Shown: piece by piece, positions 7,638 to 15,121 of the stretch
Position numbering within the stretch: the first letter of the stretch is position 1
Layout: the number at the start of each line of letters is the position of its first letter
NCBI GenBank assembly: GCA_965230605.1
Contig: CBDDLD010000004.1
Span: 1,860,001 to 1,924,000, forward strand
DNA: 64,000 bases
DNA from: CBDDLD01 sp965230605
Lineage (GTDB): Bacteria > Bacteroidota > Bacteroidia > Flavobacteriales > Flavobacteriaceae
Direction of reading: 5' to 3'
The notes under the pieces: model-generated
Told to the model about the DNA's origin: nothing
Database searches by the model: none
The model's input: only the letters and a program-made list of their open reading frames with translations
Position numbers and translations under genes: made by a program

Positions 7638-8246
7638 ATGGAAACACAAACAGAAAGAAAACAAACCGTAAGAGGATTTGATTTAGAAGTTCAAGAAAAC
7701 CCTTCACCAGAAGTACAGGCGGTATATGATTGGTACCAAGAAATTTTTGGGTTCGTTCCCAATCTTGGAAAGTTGTTAAGCGGCTCGGATGCAGCGCTGC
7801 TTTCCTATACACACATGCAATGGCACTTGGCAAAATTGGGCACACTTTCTCCAGAGGAGGACAACATTGTTCAATTGACCATTGCCATCGAAAATGAATG
7901 CAAGTATTGTACTGCAGGTCACACACTCGCTGGAAAAGTATTGTTCAACAGTGCCGAAGAAGACTTACAAGCGTTGCGCAGTAGAACAGCACTTTCAAAT
8001 GAAAAGTTCAATGCCCTGCACGAGTTCGCAAAAGAAGTGTACCGCACCAACGGACGCGTCAGTGACAAGGTTCTAGAAGATTTCAGAGCAGTAGGATATA
8101 CAAATGGCCAAGCACTTGAGGTGATTACCAATATTTCAGCCAAAGTATTATCAAACTTGTCCAATCAATTGGCCATAAACGAAGTTGACGAACCTATTCA
8201 GCCATTTGCCGAAGGTCTGGAAGGATTCAATTCTGATTACAGATAA
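7638..8246 (+). CDS. Carboxymuconolactone decarboxylase / AhpD-like protein
   Basis: The 202-residue, all-helical protein carries the CxxC signature of AhpD-like peroxidase-related proteins in ENECKYCTAGHT, with a histidine three residues after the second cysteine. AhpD family members pass electrons to peroxiredoxins or act as thiol peroxidases; here the partner is unknown. It follows the DUF2892 gene closely and is closed by a strong terminator, making a two-gene redox-type unit. Confidence 0.85.
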   Translation: METQTERKQTVRGFDLEVQENPSPEVQAVYDWYQEIFGFVPNLGKLLSGSDAALLSYTHMQWHLAKLGTLSPEEDNIVQLTIAIENECKYCTAGHTLAGKVLFNSAEEDLQALRSRTALSNEKFNALHEFAKEVYRTNGRVSDKVLEDFRAVGYTNGQALEVITNISAKVLSNLSNQLAINEVDEPIQPFAEGLEGFNSDYR

Positions 8247-8264
8247 TTTCCTCCTAAACTATTA

Positions 8265-8301
8265 AGAAGTCCATCCTGACATGGGATTGGACTTCTTTTT
8301 T
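8265..8301 (+). terminator. Rho-independent terminator
   Basis: AGAAGTCCA at 8265-8273 pairs with TGGACTTCT at 8288-8296, followed by a T run, just after the AhpD-like gene. Confidence 0.8.
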
Positions 8302-8315
8302 CAAAATGTAAAAAA

Positions 8316-8903
8316 ATGGGTTATAAATACCATAGGGAGGATATTCTAAATACGGGCTATGAGGTGCTACGTAAAAACGGATATCACAATGTTGGCATCA
8401 ACAAAATACTAGAAGAAGCAGGTATTCCAAAAGGTTCGTTTTACAACTTCTTTGAATCCAAAGAAGATTTTGCAAACCAAGTCGTGGTTCATTATGCAGT
8501 GAACAACCAGAAATGGATGCAAAAGTTCTTTCAAGAAACCAAGCTTACACCTTTAAATGCCTTAAAGTCTTTTTATACCACACTTATCGATTATAACGAA
8601 AAGGATGATTTCTCAAGCGGTTGCCTGCTGAACCTTTTGAGCAACGAAGTGGGAAGAATCAACGATAATCTTGCCTATAGCGTTAACCATCATTTTATCG
8701 GTTGGCTTACCATACTGGACGGCGTGATTTTAAAAGGCCAAAAACTGGGAGAAATAACAAATTCATTTTCTTCACTTGAAATCGCCGAATACCTGCATTC
8801 CAGTTTTAATGGCACATTTAGCAGAATGAAAGTGACGCGAAACCGAGTTTATATGGATACGTGGTTTGATATGAGCTTTGAATTTATAAAAGCCAAAAAC
8901 TAA
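8316..8903 (+). CDS. TetR/AcrR-family transcriptional regulator
   Basis: The N-terminal ~50 residues form the TetR helix-turn-helix: GYEVLRKNGYHNVGINKILEEAG followed by IPKGSFYNFFESKEDF. The remaining ~140 residues form the helical ligand-binding and dimer domain. Total length is 195 residues, normal for the family. It is followed closely by an SRPBCC gene (7-bp gap), a lipoprotein gene and an oxidoreductase gene, all in the same direction, and probably controls this unit. The ligand is unknown. Confidence 0.9.
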   Translation: MGYKYHREDILNTGYEVLRKNGYHNVGINKILEEAGIPKGSFYNFFESKEDFANQVVVHYAVNNQKWMQKFFQETKLTPLNALKSFYTTLIDYNEKDDFSSGCLLNLLSNEVGRINDNLAYSVNHHFIGWLTILDGVILKGQKLGEITNSFSSLEIAEYLHSSFNGTFSRMKVTRNRVYMDTWFDMSFEFIKAKN

Positions 8904-8910
8904 AACTATT

Positions 8911-9399
8911 ATGAGAAAGAAATTTGAAAGTACAGACTACACAGAGGCTCCACTTCAACTGGAGTTTTCGAGAATGATACAAGCTACACCCGATGAGATA
9001 TGGAAGGTACTGTCCACCCACGAGGCTATAGCAAACTGGATTCCACAGGTAAAAAGTAGTACCGTAGTGGATATGGGAAAAGATAAGAAAAGACAGGAAG
9101 GGACGATTCGGGATGTACAATTCGGAAAGGACAGCCTTAAAGAAACCATTGTTTTCTGGGATGAAACCTTTGGCTATGCCTACAGCATTGCAGATATGCA
9201 TATCGTAAAAAATCACGTAGGTCATTTTAGCATTACTGAAAAACTGGACGGCACTCTCGTCTCTTGGTCGCAGTATTATGAACCTCAGGGCAACGCCCTT
9301 AAACGTTGGATGGCGAAAAAAGTGATGTTGCCCAGCGTAATGAAAAAAGCACTTAAAAATTTAGACAAATCAGTAACAACTCTAAGAAATAAAAAATGA
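8911..9399 (+). CDS. SRPBCC-family protein
   Basis: The 162-residue protein has the start of an SRPBCC fold (LEFSRMIQATPDEIWKVLSTHEAIANWIPQV), then antiparallel strands and a long C-terminal helix (KKVMLPSVMKKALKNLDKSVTTL). These proteins bind hydrophobic ligands in a deep cavity; the ligand is unknown here. The stop overlaps the next ATG (ATGA), so translation is coupled to the lipoprotein gene. Confidence 0.75.
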   Translation: MRKKFESTDYTEAPLQLEFSRMIQATPDEIWKVLSTHEAIANWIPQVKSSTVVDMGKDKKRQEGTIRDVQFGKDSLKETIVFWDETFGYAYSIADMHIVKNHVGHFSITEKLDGTLVSWSQYYEPQGNALKRWMAKKVMLPSVMKKALKNLDKSVTTLRNKK

Positions 9400-10298
9400 A
9401 AACAAGTATCAAACTGCTAATGATTCTAAGTCTTATTGCTGTTTTCCATTCGTGCAAAACAGTCGATTTGAGAACGGATTATGTAAAAGAACAACCTGCC
9501 CAAACGGCAGAAGAAAAAGGAAGGCAATTACTGGCAGATGCCGCCCAAAAAATGGGATATGATAAACTCGCCAATACCGAAGTTTATGAAACCACAGCCA
9601 ATTTTAAATGGAAAGGTTTGTGGCCTTTAATGCCTATGAACTCGCTTCCCGGCAATTTGAATAAGGATATTCAATTCAAGTTTGCAACCAACTCATTTGA
9701 CGGTCAGGTGAAATATCTCGAAGGACGTAAAGAAGGCCTTGTACAAGGTTTGCAATCTTGGGAAGGCTATAAAATAAAGCGGAACAACGGTGAACTCAAA
9801 CAGCACGAACACGACCGTTACATCTGGGGACTGGCAACATACCACTATCTTGTAGAAGCACCACTAACAATGAAGGATGCTGAAATTGTGCGATATGCTG
9901 GCGAAAAAGAATTCGATGGGCAATCTTACGAAACAGTATATGTAACCTGGGGAACGGAAGAGCCCAACAAACAATACGACCGTTTTTTGGTGTATGTAAA
10001 TAAGGATACAGGCTTTATTGATATGGCAGAGCTTACCATTGGTGACTTTTATCTGCCGATGCCCAAAGGGATGCAACACGCCACCGTGCAATGGGACAGG
10101 GAAATGGCAAGCAACGGAACGTATTTACCGAGTATGACCTACATACAATTGGGAAAACCAAAGGACAAAAGTAAGTATGTGTACAAATACTCTTCAAAAG
10201 ATTATAAGTTCGACAGCTTTCCAAAATCTGAACTGTATCCTATTGAGGGGCTCACAGACTTTGGTAATTCCAAGAAGTTTACCAACGACCAAATGTAA
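9396..10298 (+). CDS. Lipoprotein of unknown function
   Basis: The 300-residue protein has a signal peptide with lipobox VFHSC (cysteine about residue 20) and a periplasmic domain rich in beta strands and aromatic residues, e.g. NFKWKGLWPLMPMNS and YETVYVTWGTEEPNKQYDRF. The pattern of 'FLVYVNKDTGFIDMAELTIGDFYLP' suggests an outer-membrane lipoprotein-like fold (LolA/DUF-type), but I cannot name a family. It is coupled to the SRPBCC gene upstream and followed after 6 bp by an oxidoreductase gene. Confidence 0.6.
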   Translation: MKTSIKLLMILSLIAVFHSCKTVDLRTDYVKEQPAQTAEEKGRQLLADAAQKMGYDKLANTEVYETTANFKWKGLWPLMPMNSLPGNLNKDIQFKFATNSFDGQVKYLEGRKEGLVQGLQSWEGYKIKRNNGELKQHEHDRYIWGLATYHYLVEAPLTMKDAEIVRYAGEKEFDGQSYETVYVTWGTEEPNKQYDRFLVYVNKDTGFIDMAELTIGDFYLPMPKGMQHATVQWDREMASNGTYLPSMTYIQLGKPKDKSKYVYKYSSKDYKFDSFPKSELYPIEGLTDFGNSKKFTNDQM

Positions 10299-10304
10299 GT
10301 AGAG

Positions 10305-11237
10305 ATGAAAGCAATAATATTAAACGAAAATCTTGATTTTGAATATCAAGAATTGAACGTTCCAGAGATTAAAGATGATGAAGTACTTATTAAATCAGTA
10401 GCAATATCTGTAAATCCCGTAGATATGAAAACTAAAAATGGTGGTGGCGCATTGTTTATGCTGGAAAATGAAAATCCAAAAATATTAGGGTGGGATGTTT
10501 CTGGTGTTGTTGAAAAAGTTGGAAAATCAGTCACCTCATTTCAAAAAGGTGATGCCGTTTTCGGGATGGTTAACTTTCCCGGTCACGGAAAGGCTTACGC
10601 AGAGTACGTTGCTGCTAAGGAGAGCTATTTAGTGAAAAAACCCGAGAACATTTCCCATCAACAGGCAGCTGCTTCAACTTTGGCAGCACTAACTGCGTGG
10701 CAAGCCATTACTCACAACGCAAAAGTAAAAAGTGGAGACAAAGTTTTGATTCACGCTGGTTCCGGTGGCGTTGGCCACTTTGCTATTCAAATGGCACATC
10801 ATCTGGACGCATATGTGGTTGCGACCTCTTCCGCAGCTAATAAAGATTTTTTGATGTCATTAGGAGCAAACGAGCATATTGATTATCGAGAACAAAACTT
10901 CGAAAACGTCGTTGAACACATCGACTTGGTCTTGGATGCCTATGGGGAAGATTATCCTGAGCGTTCTATCAAGGTAACCAAGTCAGGAGGAAAAATCATT
11001 AGTTTGCCTGGTCCGATTGATGAAAGCGTCGTTCAAAAGGCAAAGGAAAAAGATATCGATACCTTTTTCATTCTTGTAGAATCGAATGGTTCGGATATGC
11101 AACGAATAGCCAATCTATTGAGCACTGAAGTCATCGTCCCGCATATAGACAAGGTATATCAGTTTAACGAAATGGAGAAGGCCCACGAGCATATTGCTTC
11201 TGGAAGAACAAAAGGGAAAATTATAGTTAATTTATAA
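10305..11237 (+). CDS. NADP-dependent oxidoreductase, quinone-reductase-like MDR family
   Basis: The 310-residue protein is a medium-chain dehydrogenase/reductase. It has the GroES-like N-terminal domain (VAISVNPVDMKTKNGG, 'ILGWDVSGVVEKVG'), the AALTAWQAI linker helix, and a Rossmann fold with the nucleotide-binding HAGSGGVGHFAIQMA. The cysteine ligands of zinc-dependent members are absent, which places it with zinc-independent quinone oxidoreductases. It is last in the TetR-SRPBCC-lipoprotein unit. Confidence 0.88.
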   Translation: MKAIILNENLDFEYQELNVPEIKDDEVLIKSVAISVNPVDMKTKNGGGALFMLENENPKILGWDVSGVVEKVGKSVTSFQKGDAVFGMVNFPGHGKAYAEYVAAKESYLVKKPENISHQQAAASTLAALTAWQAITHNAKVKSGDKVLIHAGSGGVGHFAIQMAHHLDAYVVATSSAANKDFLMSLGANEHIDYREQNFENVVEHIDLVLDAYGEDYPERSIKVTKSGGKIISLPGPIDESVVQKAKEKDIDTFFILVESNGSDMQRIANLLSTEVIVPHIDKVYQFNEMEKAHEHIASGRTKGKIIVNL

Positions 11238-11373
11238 TATTATTTCAACAATAAGTAAAAATAATAGAACACAGCTCAATAGAGATTCGTGTTATTCCCT
11301 TTAATGCAGAATTCCACACACAGTAGTTCTGGTTATTTCATAACACTTCAGTTTTACCTCTAACATTTTGATT

Positions 11374-11410
11374 GAAGGCTTAAATTAAATTTAAGCCTTC
11401 TTTTGTGTTT
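11374..11410 (+). terminator. Palindromic terminator-like hairpin
   Basis: GAAGGCTTAAATT at 11374-11386 is the exact reverse complement of 11388-11400, separated by one base, and is followed by TTTTGTGTTT. It is a good bidirectional terminator, 137 bp after the oxidoreductase stop. Confidence 0.65.
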
Positions 11411-11510
11411 AAAAGCTATTTTTCAAAAGAACTATTCCAATTACTGCAACAATCATAAAAAATATCAAATGGCACAATATATTTAATAATCGGACAAAAT
11501 CTCGAAATAG

Positions 11511-11627
11511 ATGAAACTGCAATTAGATATTAAATTACTATGCATTTTATTAATTAGTTTAATGACTGTCTTTTCATGCAGCTCATATAATCTTAGCAAT
11601 TCCAAAACTGAGAAATTTTTCATATAA
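11511..11627 (+). CDS. Truncated lipoprotein signal peptide (38 aa)
   Basis: A 38-codon frame encodes a convincing lipoprotein signal sequence: positive N-terminus, hydrophobic core LLCILLISLMTV, then lipobox FSCSS. Only about 15 residues follow. It may be a small lipoprotein, or the stump of a gene cut when the neighbouring island inserted. No coding continuation is seen in other frames nearby. Confidence 0.35.
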   Translation: MKLQLDIKLLCILLISLMTVFSCSSYNLSNSKTEKFFI

Positions 11628-11725
11628 AATATAGTTAATGAAACCTTATCTTAATCTAAAGATTTAAAGTCATATTGATACATAAAGTACTCTACTCCTA
11701 TTCATAGGCATTTCAAGAAAAATGA

Positions 11726-11741
11726 TACAAATACGGAACAA
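11726..11741. repeat. Possible integrase arm-type site, left
   Basis: TACAAATACG followed by GAACAA matches TACAAATACG followed by AGACAA at 25441-25456, in the same orientation. The right copy lies between the integrase gene and mnmE, and the left copy lies just outside the excisionase-like gene. Matching sites at both island edges fit arm-type binding sites of a tyrosine recombinase, but a 10-bp identity in A+T-rich DNA could be chance. Confidence 0.35.
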
Positions 11742-11792
11742 TTATTTTGAAATCTCAATAATTTGTTTTTTTCTTTAAAAATGTTAATTTAA

Positions 11793-11942
11793 ATGAATAT
11801 GGAAGTTGATAAGAGTAAATATGTAAATAGTAAGGAAACTATGAAGCTACTTAAAGTTAAATCGTGCGATTTGATGCATATGCGAGTTTCTGGTAAACTA
11901 GAATATATTAAGAAGGGAAATGCTTATTTTTATAAGGTTTGA
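11793..11942 (+). CDS. Excisionase-like small HTH protein (49 aa)
   Basis: The 49-residue product contains a short helix-turn-helix typical of MerR-type excisionase/HTH_17 proteins: YVNSKETMKLLKVKSCDLMHMRVSGKLEYIKKGNAYFYKV, in two stretches: the recognition part (SKETMKLLKVKSCDLMHM) and the wing-like end (KLEYIKKGNAYFY). Such proteins bend DNA and direct excision of integrative elements. It lies at the left edge of the island, far from the integrase gene at the other edge. The initiating ATG could also be the third codon (MEVDKS). Confidence 0.6.
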   Translation: MNMEVDKSKYVNSKETMKLLKVKSCDLMHMRVSGKLEYIKKGNAYFYKV

Positions 11943-11966
11943 TAAACCAATAAATAGAATTAATTT

Positions 11967-12506
11967 ATGTCTGTATACTTTCACGCCAACTTTAACTTAG
12001 ACAGAGAAAGACTTTCTGGTGTATTAAAAAGCCTAATAGAACGACCTGAATTAACGGATGAACAAATTGCTAAACCATTTGGGTATAAAGCACCTTTTAC
12101 AAAGCGCTATAAATCATGGTTGAAAAAATGTGGTTTACTTGAAAATACAAACAAAGTTAAATTAACTAAAAAAGGAAAAGAAATTTATTCTAAAGATTCA
12201 GACTTAAACAAAAGTAGCACTATAAAATACATGTACAATTTTCTCGTGTCGAGTGAGGAAAATGCCGAAGTATGGCACTACTTTCATCATACATTTTTAC
12301 CAAATAATAAAGAGTTTACTAAACAAAAATTATCTGAAGCTATCTCAATGAAATTAATGCCTCATAACCCAAGTCATTTTGCTAAAAATGCTCCCATGAT
12401 TAAGGTTATAACTCGTATTTTATTAGATAGTTATACTTCTGCTAAAGCATTCGAACCGTTGGAATTTATAAAATTTCAAAAAGAAAAGTATTTTAAGAAC
12501 AACTAG
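11967..12506 (+). CDS. DUF4007-like protein
   Basis: The 179-residue protein matches the order of features I know for DUF4007: an N-terminal winged-helix-like half (DEQIAKPFGYKAPFTKRYKSWLKKCGLLEN, then KVKLTKKGKEIYSKD) followed by a helical part with SSTIKYMYNFLVSSEE and WHYFHHTFLPNN. DUF4007 proteins are commonly found near PAPS-reductase-like (DndC-type) genes in defence loci; their role is unknown. It is shorter than the usual ~300 residues, so it may be a short variant. It converges with the Dnd-type operon (21-bp gap at the stops) and may belong to the system. Confidence 0.55.
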   Translation: MSVYFHANFNLDRERLSGVLKSLIERPELTDEQIAKPFGYKAPFTKRYKSWLKKCGLLENTNKVKLTKKGKEIYSKDSDLNKSSTIKYMYNFLVSSEENAEVWHYFHHTFLPNNKEFTKQKLSEAISMKLMPHNPSHFAKNAPMIKVITRILLDSYTSAKAFEPLEFIKFQKEKYFKNN

Positions 12507-12526
12507 ATACCTGAATTAGGATAAAT

Positions 12527-13153
12527 TTAAGGTTTTTTACAGAAAATATGAATCCAAGGATTAGTATCGTAAATATCTCTTTTGTCACGTTCGCTCGATT
12601 CAATAAGACTAAATCCCGATTCTAATATTAATTTCTCTATTTGTACTTCACTGTAATATGAATAATATTTACTCACTCCTTTATACCTATAATCCTTTAC
12701 AAATTTTGAACCTCTCCCCTTTTTAAGAGACAAGTAAAACACACCCTTTTTTCTCAAAATATTATATAATTTTGACAATACTGGCCTAATCTTACTTTTA
12801 GAAATATGCAATAAACTTGCAGAAGCCCATATACCATCAAAAGAATTATACATAAAATTTAGATCTTGAATGTCCATTACCCTGAACTCGATATCTGGTA
12901 TTTGATTTTGAGCTATTTTGATCATTTTGGAAGATAAATCTACACCAACTACATCAAATCCATTTTCGTGAAATAACTTTGCATGGTGTCCTGGTCCACA
13001 TCCTAAATCAAGAATGCGTCCATTTTTTTTAACCAACTTCATAAATGTATGCAACTCAGGAAGTACCTCAAAACTAGAAACAATTTTAAAGTATTCTTCT
13101 GCAGTTTTGTTATAACTATCAATCGTTATTTTGTCGTCATGAATTTCCACCAA
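12527..13153 (-). CDS. Class I SAM-dependent methyltransferase
   Basis: The 208-residue protein has motif I RILDLGCGPGHHAKLF, an acidic residue after the second strand (VVGVDLSSKMI), and motif IV/post-IV regions (FDGIWASASLLHI), as in small-molecule methyltransferases. It lacks the NPPY-type motif of most DNA amino-methyltransferases. It is the last gene of the leftward Dnd-type operon and overlaps the membrane-anchored gene by 17 bp, so it is translated with the system. The substrate is unknown. Confidence 0.8.
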   Translation of the reverse strand: MVEIHDDKITIDSYNKTAEEYFKIVSSFEVLPELHTFMKLVKKNGRILDLGCGPGHHAKLFHENGFDVVGVDLSSKMIKIAQNQIPDIEFRVMDIQDLNFMYNSFDGIWASASLLHISKSKIRPVLSKLYNILRKKGVFYLSLKKGRGSKFVKDYRYKGVSKYYSYYSEVQIEKLILESGFSLIESSERDKRDIYDTNPWIHIFCKKP

Positions 13154-13820
13154 TTTTGTTCATATATTTTACCATAAGCTGGTTCTCTTCTGCAACTTGT
13201 AGTTGCAATTCATCCAGTTTACTATTAATTTTTCTACTTAATTCTCTTGGGTAAACATACTTTTCAAATCTCTGATCTCCACCTAAATCTTTCCTCGCAT
13301 CTCTAATGAAGCTGAAATGAGCAACGGCAATGTCTAATATAGACATGTCTTCTGGATATTCAATATCATCAAATCCTGGACTTGGCAAATATTCCTTACA
13401 TATTTCTGGGTCATCAATTAATCCCATTTTATTTAATATTAAGTCCTCCATTAATTTACCATAACTTAGTATTTTATCCAAAAGAATGTCATCATTGTTA
13501 GTCCATGAAACTTTCTCTCCATTAAATTCTTTGTCATTATCAAGCAAATATTCTAAAGTTCTAAATCCCTCTGGTTTGTTACCTACAAGCATTAAATAGT
13601 TTATCTTACTTTGAGCTAAATAATTTTTAAGAGGACTATAAAATTCATCTATCTTCATCTGAATTTTATCACGCCTATCTTTCACCTGCTCGTAATATGC
13701 TTTATATTTTGAATCTTCTTTTGCTCTTTTAAACTGTTGATGGTTTCTGTACATATTATAAATTAATGTAACAAAAACCACTCCAGAAGTTATAACTGAA
13801 GCCCAAATCTTACTATCCAT
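13137..13820 (-). CDS. Membrane-anchored helical protein of unknown function
   Basis: I do not recognise this protein. It begins with one transmembrane segment (IWASVITSGVVFVTLIYNMY) followed by a charged, probably coiled-coil stretch (HQQFKRAKEDSKYKAYYEQV) and a cytoplasmic helical domain of about 180 residues. The start at 13820 puts a methionine directly before the membrane segment; a start ten codons upstream (13850), overlapping the nuclease-like gene, is also possible. Its place in the operon suggests a membrane-tethered component, as seen in several phage-defence effectors. Confidence 0.6.
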   Translation of the reverse strand: MDSKIWASVITSGVVFVTLIYNMYRNHQQFKRAKEDSKYKAYYEQVKDRRDKIQMKIDEFYSPLKNYLAQSKINYLMLVGNKPEGFRTLEYLLDNDKEFNGEKVSWTNNDDILLDKILSYGKLMEDLILNKMGLIDDPEICKEYLPSPGFDDIEYPEDMSILDIAVAHFSFIRDARKDLGGDQRFEKYVYPRELSRKINSKLDELQLQVAEENQLMVKYMNKIGGNS

Positions 13821-13839
13821 AAACAAAAACTCAATTAAG

Positions 13840-14478
13840 TTAATCTTCAACTAATTCTCTTACCTTTAGTTCAAAACATTTCCACAAATTATCTTGTAAA
13901 GTCGTCTCACCACTTAAACGATTCCAGGTATATAAATGCCAAAATTGACTGTATCCATATTCGATAGAGACTGTTTTTATAGGTTCTATACTCTGAGGCC
14001 CACAACATTCAGCAAAAAGCCAAACCTCATCAACATACTTCTTCATATTTTCACAATAATCCTTTTCTACTTTTGCAGTTGTCAAGAAGGATTTACAACT
14101 TATCACAAGCTTAACATGATCATTTCTTATAAATCTAAAATCCATGATGTCTTGATTATCACCTTCACCATTCCATTTTTTCACATAAGAATCTTTTCGG
14201 CTAATTAATATGTCGCATTCATTTGACAAATAGTCTCCATCTTCATTAATAATCTGTCCCCAATATGCACTATAATCTGTATCGGATAATATTTCTCTAA
14301 GTTGATAAATAATCAAAGCAGACATTCTTAATCCTCTAACAAATGACATTATATAGCCCTTATTCTTACCTTCCCTTGCTTCTACTTCTCTTATAAATGG
14401 ATCAATTCTATGAGACAGAAGAGGTCGGCTAACTTTATCATATCGATCTGAAGCAAATCTTTCTAAATAATTACTCAT
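13840..14478 (-). CDS. Candidate PD-(D/E)xK-type nuclease
   Basis: The 212-residue protein has an acidic strand NECDILISRKDS (about residues 87-98) followed, after about 27 residues, by HVKLVISCKSFLTTAKVEKD. This is the layout of a PD-(D/E)xK core: an acidic D before a hydrophobic strand, then x-x-K at the next strand; here the usual D/E is replaced by serine (SCK). Conserved lysines and a late helix follow. The resemblance is to the DUF6602-like nuclease group. It overlaps the genes on either side, so it belongs to the operon. Nuclease activity is an inference from this motif. Confidence 0.5.
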   Translation of the reverse strand: MSNYLERFASDRYDKVSRPLLSHRIDPFIREVEAREGKNKGYIMSFVRGLRMSALIIYQLREILSDTDYSAYWGQIINEDGDYLSNECDILISRKDSYVKKWNGEGDNQDIMDFRFIRNDHVKLVISCKSFLTTAKVEKDYCENMKKYVDEVWLFAECCGPQSIEPIKTVSIEYGYSQFWHLYTWNRLSGETTLQDNLWKCFELKVRELVED

Positions 14479-15116
14479 GAATTAATAAATTTGTTAATTA
14501 ATTCAGTCAGACTGACTCCTTCTTTTTTAGCTTTTTTCCTCAATAAAGACTCACCTTTTTTAGTGATTTTTATATCATAATAATCATGATTTAAAACTAA
14601 ATCGAAAAGATTTTTCTCACCAATAACTTCATTGACCAGGAATATTAAATCTTCTATTTTATTGACAAGAGAACTTTTAGGAATCCTTATGACAGAAACT
14701 TTAATATCCTTTGAATTTACTAGTTTATTTATTAGGAAATCTAAATCTTCTTTAGAGTACTTTTTTCTTAATGGAGCCAGAGCCCTCACGTCATTATTGG
14801 ATAATTTCCCTTCTTCTAAAGCTCTAACAATATTAATCTGATCTTTATGATTAAATTTAGCTAAATTATGGACCAAGGTTACACTATCAATAGTTCTTTC
14901 TTTTATCAATTTTTTTAACTCAGGAGATATTTTTTTTACACTTAAAAACTGATTAAACATCCCCCTGCTTATACCTAAAATATTAGCTAATTCACTCTTT
15001 TCATATCCATCATCAATTAATTTCATTATATAGTCATGTACTTTAACTAAATCAAAGTCTCTTTTCTTCCTACCTGTTGATAATATTAATTTGGCTATAA
15101 TTTTGTCTTTATGCAT
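14475..15116 (-). CDS. ParB-HTH-like DNA-binding protein without ParB N-domain
   Basis: This 213-residue protein begins with a ParB-type helix-turn-helix region: VHDYIMKLIDDGYEKSELANILGISRGMFNQFLSVKKISPELKKLIKE, where YEKSELANILGISRGMFNQ is the core. It lacks the N-terminal nucleotide-binding (GERRxxA-like) part of ParB. The rest (about 130-213) is helical with a possible small beta hairpin. It lies 5 bp downstream of a true ParB-like gene and overlaps the nuclease-like gene, so it may be a partner or regulator. Confidence 0.55.
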   Translation of the reverse strand: MHKDKIIAKLILSTGRKKRDFDLVKVHDYIMKLIDDGYEKSELANILGISRGMFNQFLSVKKISPELKKLIKERTIDSVTLVHNLAKFNHKDQINIVRALEEGKLSNNDVRALAPLRKKYSKEDLDFLINKLVNSKDIKVSVIRIPKSSLVNKIEDLIFLVNEVIGEKNLFDLVLNHDYYDIKITKKGESLLRKKAKKEGVSLTELINKFINS

Positions 15117-15121
15117 AAAAA

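Larger units (their letters stand above)
11238..11792. other. Intergenic region at the left edge of the island
   Basis: This 555-bp stretch holds a strong hairpin (11374-11400), a 38-codon lipoprotein-like frame (11511-11627) and an integrase-arm-like site (11726-11741). Beyond these it is A+T-rich with no gene that I can support. Composition becomes more A+T-rich from here rightward, which marks the probable start of the genomic island. Confidence 0.5.

Noticed and set aside
12527..13153. DNA methyltransferase of a restriction-modification system
   Set aside because: There is no N/D-PP-Y/F/W catalytic motif and no target-recognition domain; the protein has the size and motifs of small-molecule methyltransferases.
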